Positions 7,821-16,063 of a DNA stretch of 24,328 nt are shown piece after piece (positions within the stretch are counted from its first letter, which is position 1; the number at the start of each line of letters is the position of its first letter). The DNA comes from Bacteroidales bacterium UBA5197 (GTDB lineage: Bacteria; Bacteroidota; Bacteroidia; Bacteroidales; Lentimicrobiaceae), in the NCBI GenBank assembly GCA_002412885.1, contig DHVX01000080.1:1-24328 (forward strand), written 5' to 3'. Both the position numbers and the translations under genes were made by a program. The notes beneath the pieces are model-generated. The model saw only the letters and a list, made by a program, of their open reading frames with translations. It ran no database searches and had not been told where the DNA came from.

Positions 7821-10763
7821 ATGGAGCCTGAAGAAAAAATGTCGAATCCCGAATCTGCCTTTTTGCAGGAGAAATCTGATAGCTCTTTTTTTAAGCATGA
7901 AAATCAGGAAAATGCTTTTTTCTTGATTTTCAAAGCAATGCCTTTCCCATATTTTATAGTCAACCCATCCTTTTTACTTGTTTGGATGAATTCCCGGGCT
8001 GAAGAACTCTGCTCGAAATCAGTTCTGGATTGTCTGTCAGTTCCAATATCAGATCTTTTTCATGTTGATGAATACTCTTTTGATGAGATTGAGCATATAT
8101 TATCCGATACTCAGGCACTCAATGTGACAGTCTCCGTAAATGTTTCCGGAGTCTCAGAAAAATACCAGGCAGTGGTTTTCTCAGCTAAAGTTAATGATTC
8201 TTCGTATATGGTTTTTCATTTTCAGGAAAGTAAAAATGGAAACCAGGAATCTGAACTGAAAAATGGGAATGTTAAGCCTTCCGAAATACATCCAGAATTA
8301 ACAAGTAAGATTAAATCCAAGGGAGATACTGCATTATATAATTTTGATATGCATTTAGTTATCAGTGACGCATTGCCACATCCGTTTTACATTATAGATC
8401 CGGAAACCAAACAGGCTCTTGTGAAGAATATGGCAGCTAAAGCCATGGAAGCGAACTTTCATTCTTCGCATTGCATCATGGATGGGCGCTCGCTTGAATG
8501 CGATGGTGATTTGTTGTGTTGCATTATAAAAATAGTGTTAACAGATAAAGCTCCAGCAAGGATTGAACAAGAGTACTTTTCGAAGGATGGAAATAAATCA
8601 TTTTTCGAAGTCTATGGTTATCCTGTTTATAATGAAAATGGTAATATTGCTCTGATTGTTTGCTATTGGGTGGATATTACTGAACGAAAACTAAATGAAA
8701 TAGCAATACGCGATTATCAGAAGATTTTGAACGATATTTTGTGCAACATTCCTGGTGTAGTTTACAGGTGTTTGAATGAAAAACACCGAACGATGGAATA
8801 CATCAGCCCCGGATGCAAAAAATTAACAGGTTATAGCGTAAAAGATCTGGTCAGCAATCACAAAATTCATTTCGGAAGTCTTATCCATCCTGATGACCAA
8901 GAAAGGGTATGGCATGAGATACAAAAGGGAGTGCAACGAAAACGGCATTTCAGAATTGAGTATCGGATTATTGCACGTAACGGGACTGAAAAATGGGTAT
9001 CAGAAAATGGAAGAGGATTATCTGATCACAGAGGTCAGCTTGTAAGCCTTGAGGGGTTTATTGCTGACATTACTGCAGAAAAGACTTCGGGTATAAAGCT
9101 AAATCGTGAATTGCAGATCAATCAGTCTTTAGCCGAAATCGGGGTAGAACTCCTGAGTGAAAAGTTTAATGCTGATGTGTTGGCTCGATTGGTTCAGGAT
9201 TATGCAATGGAATACACGAACAGCAGTACTTCTGTGCTCATTGTTCCTTCGCTCGAAGATAATGGCTTTATTTATTATATAAAAAGCGAACATGGTATAA
9301 AAAAGCAGCATTTCAGTGAAACATTGGTGAATGAGCAGAATATTCCTCTGTATTCATTTCTTGAATCCAGATCCTCTGTTCTTGACAATAAGCCTTCTGA
9401 AGTTCTTTCTCTCAATGAGTTAGGTGTTGAAGATATAAAGCCTGAAAGATTGATTGGAGCTCCGGCAATCATCAACAATGAGTCAGCCGGCTACTTGCTG
9501 CTTACAGGCTCTTCGGTTGATTATACTATGTATGTGGCATCTATAGCACAAAGGTTCATAAGTATGTTCGCACTTGGATTGTATAGAATAAGGGCGGAAA
9601 AAGCCCTTATACAGGCAAAAGTCAAAGCTGAAGAATCAGACAGATTGAAATCTATATTTCTTTCCAATATGTCTCATGAAATAAGAACACCAATGAACGC
9701 TATTGTGGGTTTTGCTGAAATGCTTCACGATACGGACCTTAAAAGGATTGAGAAAGATAAGTTTATTGATGCAATTATCCGTAGTGGCGATAGTTTGCTG
9801 CATTTAATCAACGATATTATTGATATTTCGAAGATTGAAGCCGGGCAACTCAAGCTGACATCTGCTGAATGCAATATAAATGAGTTGCTTAATGAACTTG
9901 AACTGGATTTTAACTCTGAACTGGAAAGGCATCGAAAAACAAATATATTGCTTCATATTCAGAAAGGTTTTAATGCGCCGGAATTCAGAATTTATACAGA
10001 CCCGGTAAGATTGAGACAAGTTCTATCTAACCTGATCGGAAATGCGATTAAGTTTACTGATGAAGGCTTCATTGAAATCGGATACCGTATTGAATCAGGT
10101 AGATTGTTGTTTTATGTAAGAGATTCAGGAGTTGGTATTTCACCCGAACATCAGAAAATCATCTTTGAACGCTTTGGGCAGGTTAAAACTCAGGAATCAC
10201 GAAACCTTGAAGGTACAGGTCTGGGATTGACCATATCAAAAAACCTTGTTGAACTCTTAGGCGGAAAACTATGGGTAGATTCCTATTCTGGCGAAGGTTC
10301 AACTTTCTGGTTTACCTTGCCATTGACCAAAGTGTCATCCGATGCCAAGCCGATTCAGATAGCCGATCCGGCAGTTCAGAAAATTGATCTTACAGGTGTT
10401 ACCATTCTTGTGGTTGAAGATATCGACACCAACTACTTTTACATCAGCGCACTGCTTGAAAAACTCAATGCAATAGTAATTCGCGCTTTGAACGGCAGAA
10501 GAGCTGTTGAAATGTGTAGTAGCAACCCTTCAATAAAGATCGTACTTATGGATATTGACTTGCCCATAATGAATGGTTACGAAGCCACTGCAGCAATAAA
10601 GCAACTGCGTCCTGAGCTTCCTGTGGTTGCTCAAACAGCGCTGGCAATGTCGGGCGAAAAAGAACGTTGCATTGAAGCCGGTTGCGATGAATATCTTGCC
10701 AAACCAATACGTAAGGATGATATAATTAAAGTTATATCGAAATTCTTTCAGGACCAATCTTAA
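7821..10763 (+). CDS. Soluble multi-PAS hybrid sensor histidine kinase
   Basis: A 980-residue signalling protein with no signal peptide or membrane helix, so it senses in the cytoplasm. In order: a divergent PAS-like region (about 30-135), a PAS with four Cys (about 180-290; Cys218, 227, 233, 234) ending DITERK, a PAS/PAC pair (about 300-420, GYSVKDLV, HPDDQERV, ADITAEK), a GAF-like region (about 430-590), HisKA with phospho-His619 in NMSHEIRTPMNAIVGF, HATPase with N741 in LIGNAIKF, DSGVGI (768-773) and GTGLGL (798-803), then a receiver with Glu866, Asp867, phospho-acceptor Asp911, Thr939 and Lys961. It lacks an output or HPt domain, so phosphate must pass to a partner encoded elsewhere. An alternative start at 7839 would remove 6 residues. 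Its stop overlaps the convergent polymerase gene. Confidence 0.95.
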   Translation: MEPEEKMSNPESAFLQEKSDSSFFKHENQENAFFLIFKAMPFPYFIVNPSFLLVWMNSRAEELCSKSVLDCLSVPISDLFHVDEYSFDEIEHILSDTQALNVTVSVNVSGVSEKYQAVVFSAKVNDSSYMVFHFQESKNGNQESELKNGNVKPSEIHPELTSKIKSKGDTALYNFDMHLVISDALPHPFYIIDPETKQALVKNMAAKAMEANFHSSHCIMDGRSLECDGDLLCCIIKIVLTDKAPARIEQEYFSKDGNKSFFEVYGYPVYNENGNIALIVCYWVDITERKLNEIAIRDYQKILNDILCNIPGVVYRCLNEKHRTMEYISPGCKKLTGYSVKDLVSNHKIHFGSLIHPDDQERVWHEIQKGVQRKRHFRIEYRIIARNGTEKWVSENGRGLSDHRGQLVSLEGFIADITAEKTSGIKLNRELQINQSLAEIGVELLSEKFNADVLARLVQDYAMEYTNSSTSVLIVPSLEDNGFIYYIKSEHGIKKQHFSETLVNEQNIPLYSFLESRSSVLDNKPSEVLSLNELGVEDIKPERLIGAPAIINNESAGYLLLTGSSVDYTMYVASIAQRFISMFALGLYRIRAEKALIQAKVKAEESDRLKSIFLSNMSHEIRTPMNAIVGFAEMLHDTDLKRIEKDKFIDAIIRSGDSLLHLINDIIDISKIEAGQLKLTSAECNINELLNELELDFNSELERHRKTNILLHIQKGFNAPEFRIYTDPVRLRQVLSNLIGNAIKFTDEGFIEIGYRIESGRLLFYVRDSGVGISPEHQKIIFERFGQVKTQESRNLEGTGLGLTISKNLVELLGGKLWVDSYSGEGSTFWFTLPLTKVSSDAKPIQIADPAVQKIDLTGVTILVVEDIDTNYFYISALLEKLNAIVIRALNGRRAVEMCSSNPSIKIVLMDIDLPIMNGYEATAAIKQLRPELPVVAQTALAMSGEKERCIEAGCDEYLAKPIRKDDIIKVISKFFQDQS

Positions 10764-13699
10764 ATATAGCGCGGATCACTCATCAACGGAAGTTTTGCCA
10801 TTTTCATAATTTCTATGGATGGGAATCCAAATTCTTCAACCACTTTTCCCAACAAAAGATATACACCTCTGCCCCTGAAAGGAAATAGCCTGGCAATATC
10901 AGGGAAGTGTACCGTGTCGAAAAATTCGCCATTATTATCAAGAAAAGTTCCAAAATACATAATCTCATTCTTAATGGTACGCACATACTTAATGGTGACC
11001 AAAACACCCACCAATTTTACGGTAAGCCCTAATGATTCGCTGAGCTGATGTGCCTGAATATCTCCCCTGAAATTGGTTTTCAACATATCGAAATAACTCA
11101 TTGTCAACGGAAAGTCAATCAGCTCCATTTCATCGTAAGCATCTTCGAGCGGATCGTGCACCAGCGCAGGCAGGTTAAACTGCCTTACCGGTAGTTTAAA
11201 TAATGCGGCGTCAGTTGTAACGGGTTTCTTTGCAGAAAGCATATGCGATTCCCATAATAACTGTTGTTTTGTCATTCCGGTAAATCTTAAAGCTCCTGTT
11301 CTGATCAGCAATATCAATTGTTCCATGGCAGGATGAACCCTTTCAATAAAATCCTGAAGATTTGCAAATTCTCCGTTTTGCGCCCTTTCGTCCAGAAGTT
11401 TGTTTGTCATATTATTCTCAAGCCCTGAAATGTGTACAAAACCCATAAATATGGTAATTCCGGTAAGGGTATTCAGGTGATGACTGCGATTTACGCATGG
11501 AGGTTCAATTATGGCACCGCATCGCTTCGCTTCATTAAAGTAAACCCAGCTTTGATAAAAACCGCCAAAATTATTGATCACAGCCACCATAAACTCAACC
11601 GGGAAATACGATTTTAGATATAGACTCTGGTAACTTTCAACTGCAAATGAAGCAGAATGGGCTTTCGAAAATGAATATCCTGCAAACGATTCTATCTGGC
11701 GCCATACTTCATTGGTGATTGTGTCCGGGTATCCTTTGATCCGGCAATTTTCAAAAAACTTGTCCACAATTTTCTGAAATTCAACCCTTGAACGATACTT
11801 TCCACTCATTGCCCTTCGCAGCACATCGGCATCTGCCAGATCGAGACCCGCGAAATGATGACAGATTTTAAGCACATCTTCCTGATATACCATTACTCCA
11901 TAAGTCTCACAGAGTTGCTCCTTCATAACCGGATGAATGTATTCAAACCCATCTGGATTGTGAAAACGACGGATGTACTCTTTCATCATTCCCGAGCGTG
12001 CAACACCTGGCCTTATAATCGAACTGGCAGCTACCAGACTGATGTAATTATCGCACTTTAGCTTTTTCAGAAGTCCCCGCATTGCAGGACTCTCTATGTA
12101 AAAGCATCCGTTGGTTTCGGCATTGCGGAGTTGATGTTTTACTTTTTCGTCCTGTTTGAATTTTTCAACCTGATGTATGTCAATGCTGATTCCCCGGTTT
12201 TTTCTGATAATGTCAACGCTGTCGCGGATATGCCCAATGCCCCGCTGGCTCAGAATATCCAGTTTTTCAAATCTCAGGTCTTCTGCCACATACATATCCC
12301 ATTGTGTTACGGGCATCGATTTTGGCGGCAGGTCAAGAGCTGTATAGCAGGTGAGTGGTTCTTCCGAAATAAGCACTCCTCCGGCATGTATGCTCCTTAT
12401 GTTGGGAAAGTCGGTCATTTGTGTGCCAACTTCTATGATTTTTCGGGTAATGTCGTCCTGATTTGTTGGATTGCCGGGTTCTTCAACAAGACGATCGAGT
12501 TCAGCTTTTGGCAACCCAACCACTTTCCCCAGCTCCCGAAGTATTGATTTTCCTTTAAAAGTTGAGGTAGCTCCCAGCAATGCCGTGTGGTCGCGCCCGT
12601 AGCGCTTGAATATGTAGTCAAGCACATCATCGCGCTCTTTCCACGAATAATCAATGTCAAAATCGGGTGGGCTGCTGCGCTTTGGGTTAAGAAATCGCTC
12701 AAAGTAAAGATTAAGTTCTATGGGATCAACATCGGTGATTCTCAGGCAATAAGCAACTATGCTGTTGGCTCCGCTTCCTCTTCCCACATGATAAAATCCC
12801 CGTGACATTGAATACCGGATAATGTCCCAGGTTATCAGAAAATAAGCTCCGAATCCCAGATGGTCAATAATGTCCAGCTCGTGGCGTACCCGTGCTGCAG
12901 CTTCAGGGTTGTTTTTCCCGTAACGGTATTCCAGACCATCATTGGCAAGTTTTTCAAGCAACAGGCGGTCATCGAACGAACTTCCGGTGAAGTTTCTTTT
13001 GTTTTTAATGGTGTTGAAATCAAAATCAATGCTGCAACGGCCAGCCATCCTTTTTGTATTTGCAATAAGGGCAGGATATTGACCAAACAGACTTTTCAAC
13101 TTCGCGGGTTCTGTAAACATACAGCTGCTGCCGGCTACCATTTCTGCCGTAAGGCGGCTCAGCAGTATATTGTTGTCAATGGCTCTCAGGTAACGGTGCA
13201 ATTCATATCCGTTTTCATCGGCAAACGTAAACGGCGCATGAATAACAAACCTGTCGGGAAACTTGCTGTACTCCGACATGAGCAACTTGCCAGCATCTGC
13301 CGGGCTAACCCCGATTAATTCATTCTCAGCCATCTCGTTTATCAGCCGACTTCCCAAAGGATAAAGAACAAACACATTTTTAAATGGCGGAGCGGGCCAG
13401 GGCAGGGGAGTCCCCTGGAGATTGCAGCGGCTGAGCAGTTCGTTTAATTCTCTGAAGCCTCTATTGTTCTGTGCAATTCCGGTGTAAAGCAATCGGTTGC
13501 CATCTCTGAATTCAACGCCTGCCATTGGATGAATACCGGCTTTCCGGCAGGCTTTCACAAAATCAATAATTCCTGTGGTGTTGTTGATATCAGCCATTAA
13601 AACAGCCTCAGACCCTGCATTGGTTGCAATGCCGGTAATCTGTTCAATACTCAGCGTTCCAAACCTGAGGCTGTAATATGAGTTGAAGGTGAGATGCAT
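10760..13699 (-). CDS. dnaE: Short DnaE-type DNA polymerase III alpha subunit (probable error-prone DnaE2/ImuC-like)
   Basis: A C-family DNA polymerase of 979 residues, shorter than the replicative DnaE (about 1,150 or more). The palm is intact: PPDFDIDYSW gives Asp348 and Asp350, and FEKLDILSQRG gives Asp481, matching E. coli Asp401, Asp403 and Asp555 by position in motif. GRGSGANSIVAY (306-317), SIIRPG, the YQEDV and FAGYSFSKAHSASF motifs are also clear. The N-terminal PHP domain begins HLTFNSYYS instead of the metal-binding HxHxxxS, so it has lost ligands and probably any nuclease activity. A helix-hairpin-helix region and an OB fold close the protein. It follows dinB by 92 bases on the same strand, which suggests a translesion role with DinB; that is inference. 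A strict replicative role is unlikely given its length and neighbours. Confidence 0.93.
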   Translation of the reverse strand: MHLTFNSYYSLRFGTLSIEQITGIATNAGSEAVLMADINNTTGIIDFVKACRKAGIHPMAGVEFRDGNRLLYTGIAQNNRGFRELNELLSRCNLQGTPLPWPAPPFKNVFVLYPLGSRLINEMAENELIGVSPADAGKLLMSEYSKFPDRFVIHAPFTFADENGYELHRYLRAIDNNILLSRLTAEMVAGSSCMFTEPAKLKSLFGQYPALIANTKRMAGRCSIDFDFNTIKNKRNFTGSSFDDRLLLEKLANDGLEYRYGKNNPEAAARVRHELDIIDHLGFGAYFLITWDIIRYSMSRGFYHVGRGSGANSIVAYCLRITDVDPIELNLYFERFLNPKRSSPPDFDIDYSWKERDDVLDYIFKRYGRDHTALLGATSTFKGKSILRELGKVVGLPKAELDRLVEEPGNPTNQDDITRKIIEVGTQMTDFPNIRSIHAGGVLISEEPLTCYTALDLPPKSMPVTQWDMYVAEDLRFEKLDILSQRGIGHIRDSVDIIRKNRGISIDIHQVEKFKQDEKVKHQLRNAETNGCFYIESPAMRGLLKKLKCDNYISLVAASSIIRPGVARSGMMKEYIRRFHNPDGFEYIHPVMKEQLCETYGVMVYQEDVLKICHHFAGLDLADADVLRRAMSGKYRSRVEFQKIVDKFFENCRIKGYPDTITNEVWRQIESFAGYSFSKAHSASFAVESYQSLYLKSYFPVEFMVAVINNFGGFYQSWVYFNEAKRCGAIIEPPCVNRSHHLNTLTGITIFMGFVHISGLENNMTNKLLDERAQNGEFANLQDFIERVHPAMEQLILLIRTGALRFTGMTKQQLLWESHMLSAKKPVTTDAALFKLPVRQFNLPALVHDPLEDAYDEMELIDFPLTMSYFDMLKTNFRGDIQAHQLSESLGLTVKLVGVLVTIKYVRTIKNEIMYFGTFLDNNGEFFDTVHFPDIARLFPFRGRGVYLLLGKVVEEFGFPSIEIMKMAKLPLMSDPRYI

Positions 13700-13791
13700 T
13701 GGTGAAGTTCAGATTTTCAGGTAATAAGCAAAAAACGGAGAGGAGTTGATGTTCTGTAACAGCAGTTTTGGAGTTTGTGGCTTTTTTGAGC

Positions 13792-14991
13792 CTACTCATC
13801 GTCCCATATCATTGCCGGCCCCAGGGTTGCCGCCCGTGTTACGGCACGTTGCCCGAACCGGACCCGAATCCGGTCCATAGCCTGATAAAGGCTTATGGTT
13901 TCCGGTGAATCATCGAACATACTGATTTGTTGTACTCCGCTCACCAGATGGCTGAATTTCACACCAACAAGCCTGATGAGCATACGCCTCTGGTACAGAC
14001 GACTAAACAAGTTTCGGGTAACCGGCAGCAATATATGGTCGAAAGCGGTATAAGGAATGCGTTGTTGCAGGGTATGCGTGTCGAAATTGGCGTATCGTAC
14101 TTTCACCGTAACACAGGAGGCCAGTTTCTGCTTACGGCGTAGTTCCCATGCAAGCTTTTCAACTTTTTTCAGCAGCAGGTCATTGATCATGGCAATGTCG
14201 ATGGTGTCCTGTTCAAAGGTGGTTTCAGAGCCGATGGATTTTCGCTCCGAATAAGGTTCAACGGGTGTAGGATCTATACCATTGGCCTTTTTCCAGATGA
14301 CGATGCCGTTCTTTCCCAATAACCTTTCTACCATTTCGGGTGGCATATGGCTTAAAGTATCGATACTGGCAATGCCCATGGAACGAAGCAATCTGAAAGT
14401 TTTTTCTCCGATACCCGGAATTTTACTGATCGATAGCGGACCAAGAAACGGCATAACCCTATCGCGCGTTACTTCTATTTCTCCATTGGGTTTGGCCAGA
14501 CCGGTAGCAATTTTTGAAACCGTTTTATTCACCGAAAGTCCAAGCGAAATTGGTAATCCGGTTTCCCGGATGATACGTTGCCGCAGCTCATGCGACCACT
14601 TTACAGCCCCAAAAAACCGATCCATTCCTGTGATATCCAGATAATGTTCGTCAATGGAAGCTTTTTCATAAACAGGAGCCTGTTCGGCAATGATGTTGGT
14701 AACTTCATTAGAGTAGCGGGTGTACTGCTCCATGTCGCCACGTATAACAACCGCGTCGGGGCAGAGTGTGCGGGCCATCTTCATCGGCATGGCTGAATGT
14801 ATGCCAAAGGTTCGGGCTTCGTAGCTGCACCCGGCTACAACTCCACGCCCTGAAAGGCCGCCGATAATCACCGGCAAGCCATTCAACCTGCTGTTGGTCA
14901 GGCGCTCAACCGACACAAAAAATGTGTCCAGATCCATGTGAACGATGGTGCGGTTGTCCTCAGGGCCTGATATGAAAATATTTTTAGCCAT
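13792..14991 (-). CDS. dinB: Y-family translesion DNA polymerase (Pol IV, DinB-like)
   Basis: A 399-residue translesion polymerase. It carries HMDLDTFFVSVE with metal ligands Asp20 and Asp22 and steric-gate Phe25, CSYEAR (55-60), and SIDEHYLD with Asp114 and Glu115 (E. coli DinB Asp103/Glu104). KIPGIGEKT (190-198) is the thumb HhH. A probable beta-clamp motif, QQISMF, sits at 354-359. Catalysis should therefore be intact, unlike many ImuB proteins, whose active site is degraded. After the clamp motif about 40 residues remain, ending in RAATLGPAMIWDDE. It is divergent from the S24 regulator and first in an operon with the short dnaE. Two palindromes 31-71 bases before its ATG are likely operators. 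Confidence 0.95.
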   Translation of the reverse strand: MAKNIFISGPEDNRTIVHMDLDTFFVSVERLTNSRLNGLPVIIGGLSGRGVVAGCSYEARTFGIHSAMPMKMARTLCPDAVVIRGDMEQYTRYSNEVTNIIAEQAPVYEKASIDEHYLDITGMDRFFGAVKWSHELRQRIIRETGLPISLGLSVNKTVSKIATGLAKPNGEIEVTRDRVMPFLGPLSISKIPGIGEKTFRLLRSMGIASIDTLSHMPPEMVERLLGKNGIVIWKKANGIDPTPVEPYSERKSIGSETTFEQDTIDIAMINDLLLKKVEKLAWELRRKQKLASCVTVKVRYANFDTHTLQQRIPYTAFDHILLPVTRNLFSRLYQRRMLIRLVGVKFSHLVSGVQQISMFDDSPETISLYQAMDRIRVRFGQRAVTRAATLGPAMIWDDE

Positions 14992-15017
14992 TTTGTTTTT
15001 TCTGATATTTTTTGTTG

Positions 15018-15025
15018 TAATTTTG
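15018..15025 (+). promoter_or_regulatory. -7 element of the S24 regulator gene
   Basis: TAATTTTG is a full match to TAnnTTTG, 63 bases before the regulator ATG. Its last three bases lie in the first palindrome (15023-15041), so a repressor bound there would block this promoter. A TTTG at 14992-14995 could be the -33 element with a 22-base spacer. Confidence 0.55.
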
Positions 15026-15041
15026 ATTAAAATCTAATCAA
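15023..15041. promoter_or_regulatory. Operator 1: palindrome TTGATTA-N5-TAATCAA
   Basis: A perfect 7-bp inverted repeat with a 5-base spacer (aaatc), centred at 15032, in the gap between dinB and the S24 regulator. It contains the core GATTA-N5-TAATC also found in operator 2. It overlaps the regulator's -7 element and lies 31 bases before the dinB start. Assignment as the S24 protein's binding site is inference. Confidence 0.6.
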
Positions 15042-15047
15042 TTTTTC

Positions 15048-15062
15048 GATTACAATTTAATC
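15048..15062. promoter_or_regulatory. Operator 2: palindrome GATTA-N5-TAATC
   Basis: A second copy of the core GATTA-N5-TAATC (spacer caatt), centred at 15055 and so 23 bp from operator 1, about two helical turns. Two dimers could bind on nearly the same face and cooperate. It ends 26 bases before the regulator ATG. Confidence 0.6.
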
Positions 15063-15088
15063 ATTTTTTCATCAACTTCAACAATGTC

Positions 15089-15925
15089 ATGAATATTTTT
15101 GCTTCAAATATTAAACTGCTTCGCAAACGGCGGGGACGCACACAGGATGAAACTGCCTTTATACTTGGTATGAAACGTTCCACACTGAGTGGTTATGAAA
15201 ATGAGGTAGCGCAACCCGGTATTGATGCATTGCTGGCATTCTCCAAATACTTCGGCATATCGGTTGATACCATGCTCAAAGTAGATATGTCGAAATTGTC
15301 GCAGAGCGAATTGTCGCAATTGGAAAGGGGATATGATGTATTTATTACCGGAAGTAAAATCAGAATATTAGCAACCACGGTTGATAATGACAACAATGAA
15401 AATATCGAAGTGGTTAACCAGAAGGCATCCGCTGGCTACACTGTTGGGTATTCTGACCCTGAATACATCAAAGTACTGCCAACTTTTCACATGCCTTTTT
15501 TGTCAAAAGAAAAAAAATACCGCACTTTTCAGATATCCGGAGATTCAATGCTGCCAATTCCTGATGGATCGTGGGTTACCGGCGAGTTTGTTCAGAACTG
15601 GAACCTGATCCGCGACGGGCAGCCTTATATAATTCTTACCATCGACGATGGAATAATGTTTAAAGTTGTTTCCAACCGGATAAAAACCAATGGATATCTT
15701 ACTATGAACTCTCTGAATCCTCTATACGATTCCTACAATATCAACATCAAAGATGTGCGGGAAGTATGGAAATTTGTCCATTTTATCAGCAGTGCAATTC
15801 CCGAACCTAATCTCCCCCGCGAAGAGCTGGCATTGACAGTTGCTGCCCTCAAAAAGGATATGGAAAAGCTGAAAAAACAGGTAACCTCTGCTCAGGTATT
15901 AAAACTTCCTTTTGATGAATCATAG
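15089..15925 (+). CDS. HTH-XRE / S24 self-cleaving transcriptional regulator (LexA/CI-like)
   Basis: A 278-residue regulator with an N-terminal HTH of Cro/CI type (about 4-62; QDETAFILGMKRSTLSGYEN) and a C-terminal S24 peptidase domain (about 110-235). The expected autocleavage bond Ala115-Gly116 is in KASAGYTVGY, nucleophile Ser153 in SGDSMLP, and general base Lys192 in IMFKVV. The C-terminal tail (about 245-265) looks like a short coiled coil. Family knowledge: such proteins repress DNA-damage genes and cleave themselves when RecA filaments form. Inference: it represses itself and the divergent dinB-dnaE operon through the two palindromes in the 97-bp gap. It is longer than LexA (about 200 residues) and carries an XRE rather than a winged-helix DNA-binding domain. 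Confidence 0.92.
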   Translation: MNIFASNIKLLRKRRGRTQDETAFILGMKRSTLSGYENEVAQPGIDALLAFSKYFGISVDTMLKVDMSKLSQSELSQLERGYDVFITGSKIRILATTVDNDNNENIEVVNQKASAGYTVGYSDPEYIKVLPTFHMPFLSKEKKYRTFQISGDSMLPIPDGSWVTGEFVQNWNLIRDGQPYIILTIDDGIMFKVVSNRIKTNGYLTMNSLNPLYDSYNINIKDVREVWKFVHFISSAIPEPNLPREELALTVAALKKDMEKLKKQVTSAQVLKLPFDES

Positions 15926-15976
15926 CTGATTGTTGATTTTTGTAATTATAATCAATGAATAATTCAATAAAATCAG

Positions 15977-15984
15977 TATTTTTG
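15977..15984 (+). promoter_or_regulatory. Candidate -7 element of the PAS-only gene
   Basis: TATTTTTG matches TAnnTTTG and lies 79 bases before the chosen ATG at 16064. It suggests the PAS gene has its own promoter rather than relying on the S24 regulator gene upstream. Confidence 0.5.
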
Positions 15985-16063
15985 CATTCGTCCGGAAACT
16001 AAAAGCAGCAGTTTCGTCCTTTAATTAAACCCGGAAACCTTGCTAAATCTGGAGTTAAAGTCT

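Noticed and set aside
12131..13318. Plus-strand open frames inside dnaE
   Set aside because: They lie opposite a clearly coding gene, resemble no family and are explained by its codon use.
13700..13791. Small hairpin GGCT/AGCC in the dinB-dnaE gap, as a terminator
   Set aside because: The stem is only 4 bp and no T-run follows on the minus strand, so the two genes are more likely cotranscribed.
16040..16063. TTG start of the PAS-only protein
   Set aside because: The ATG at 16064 has GGAG at a good distance and the extra 8 residues show no PAS feature.
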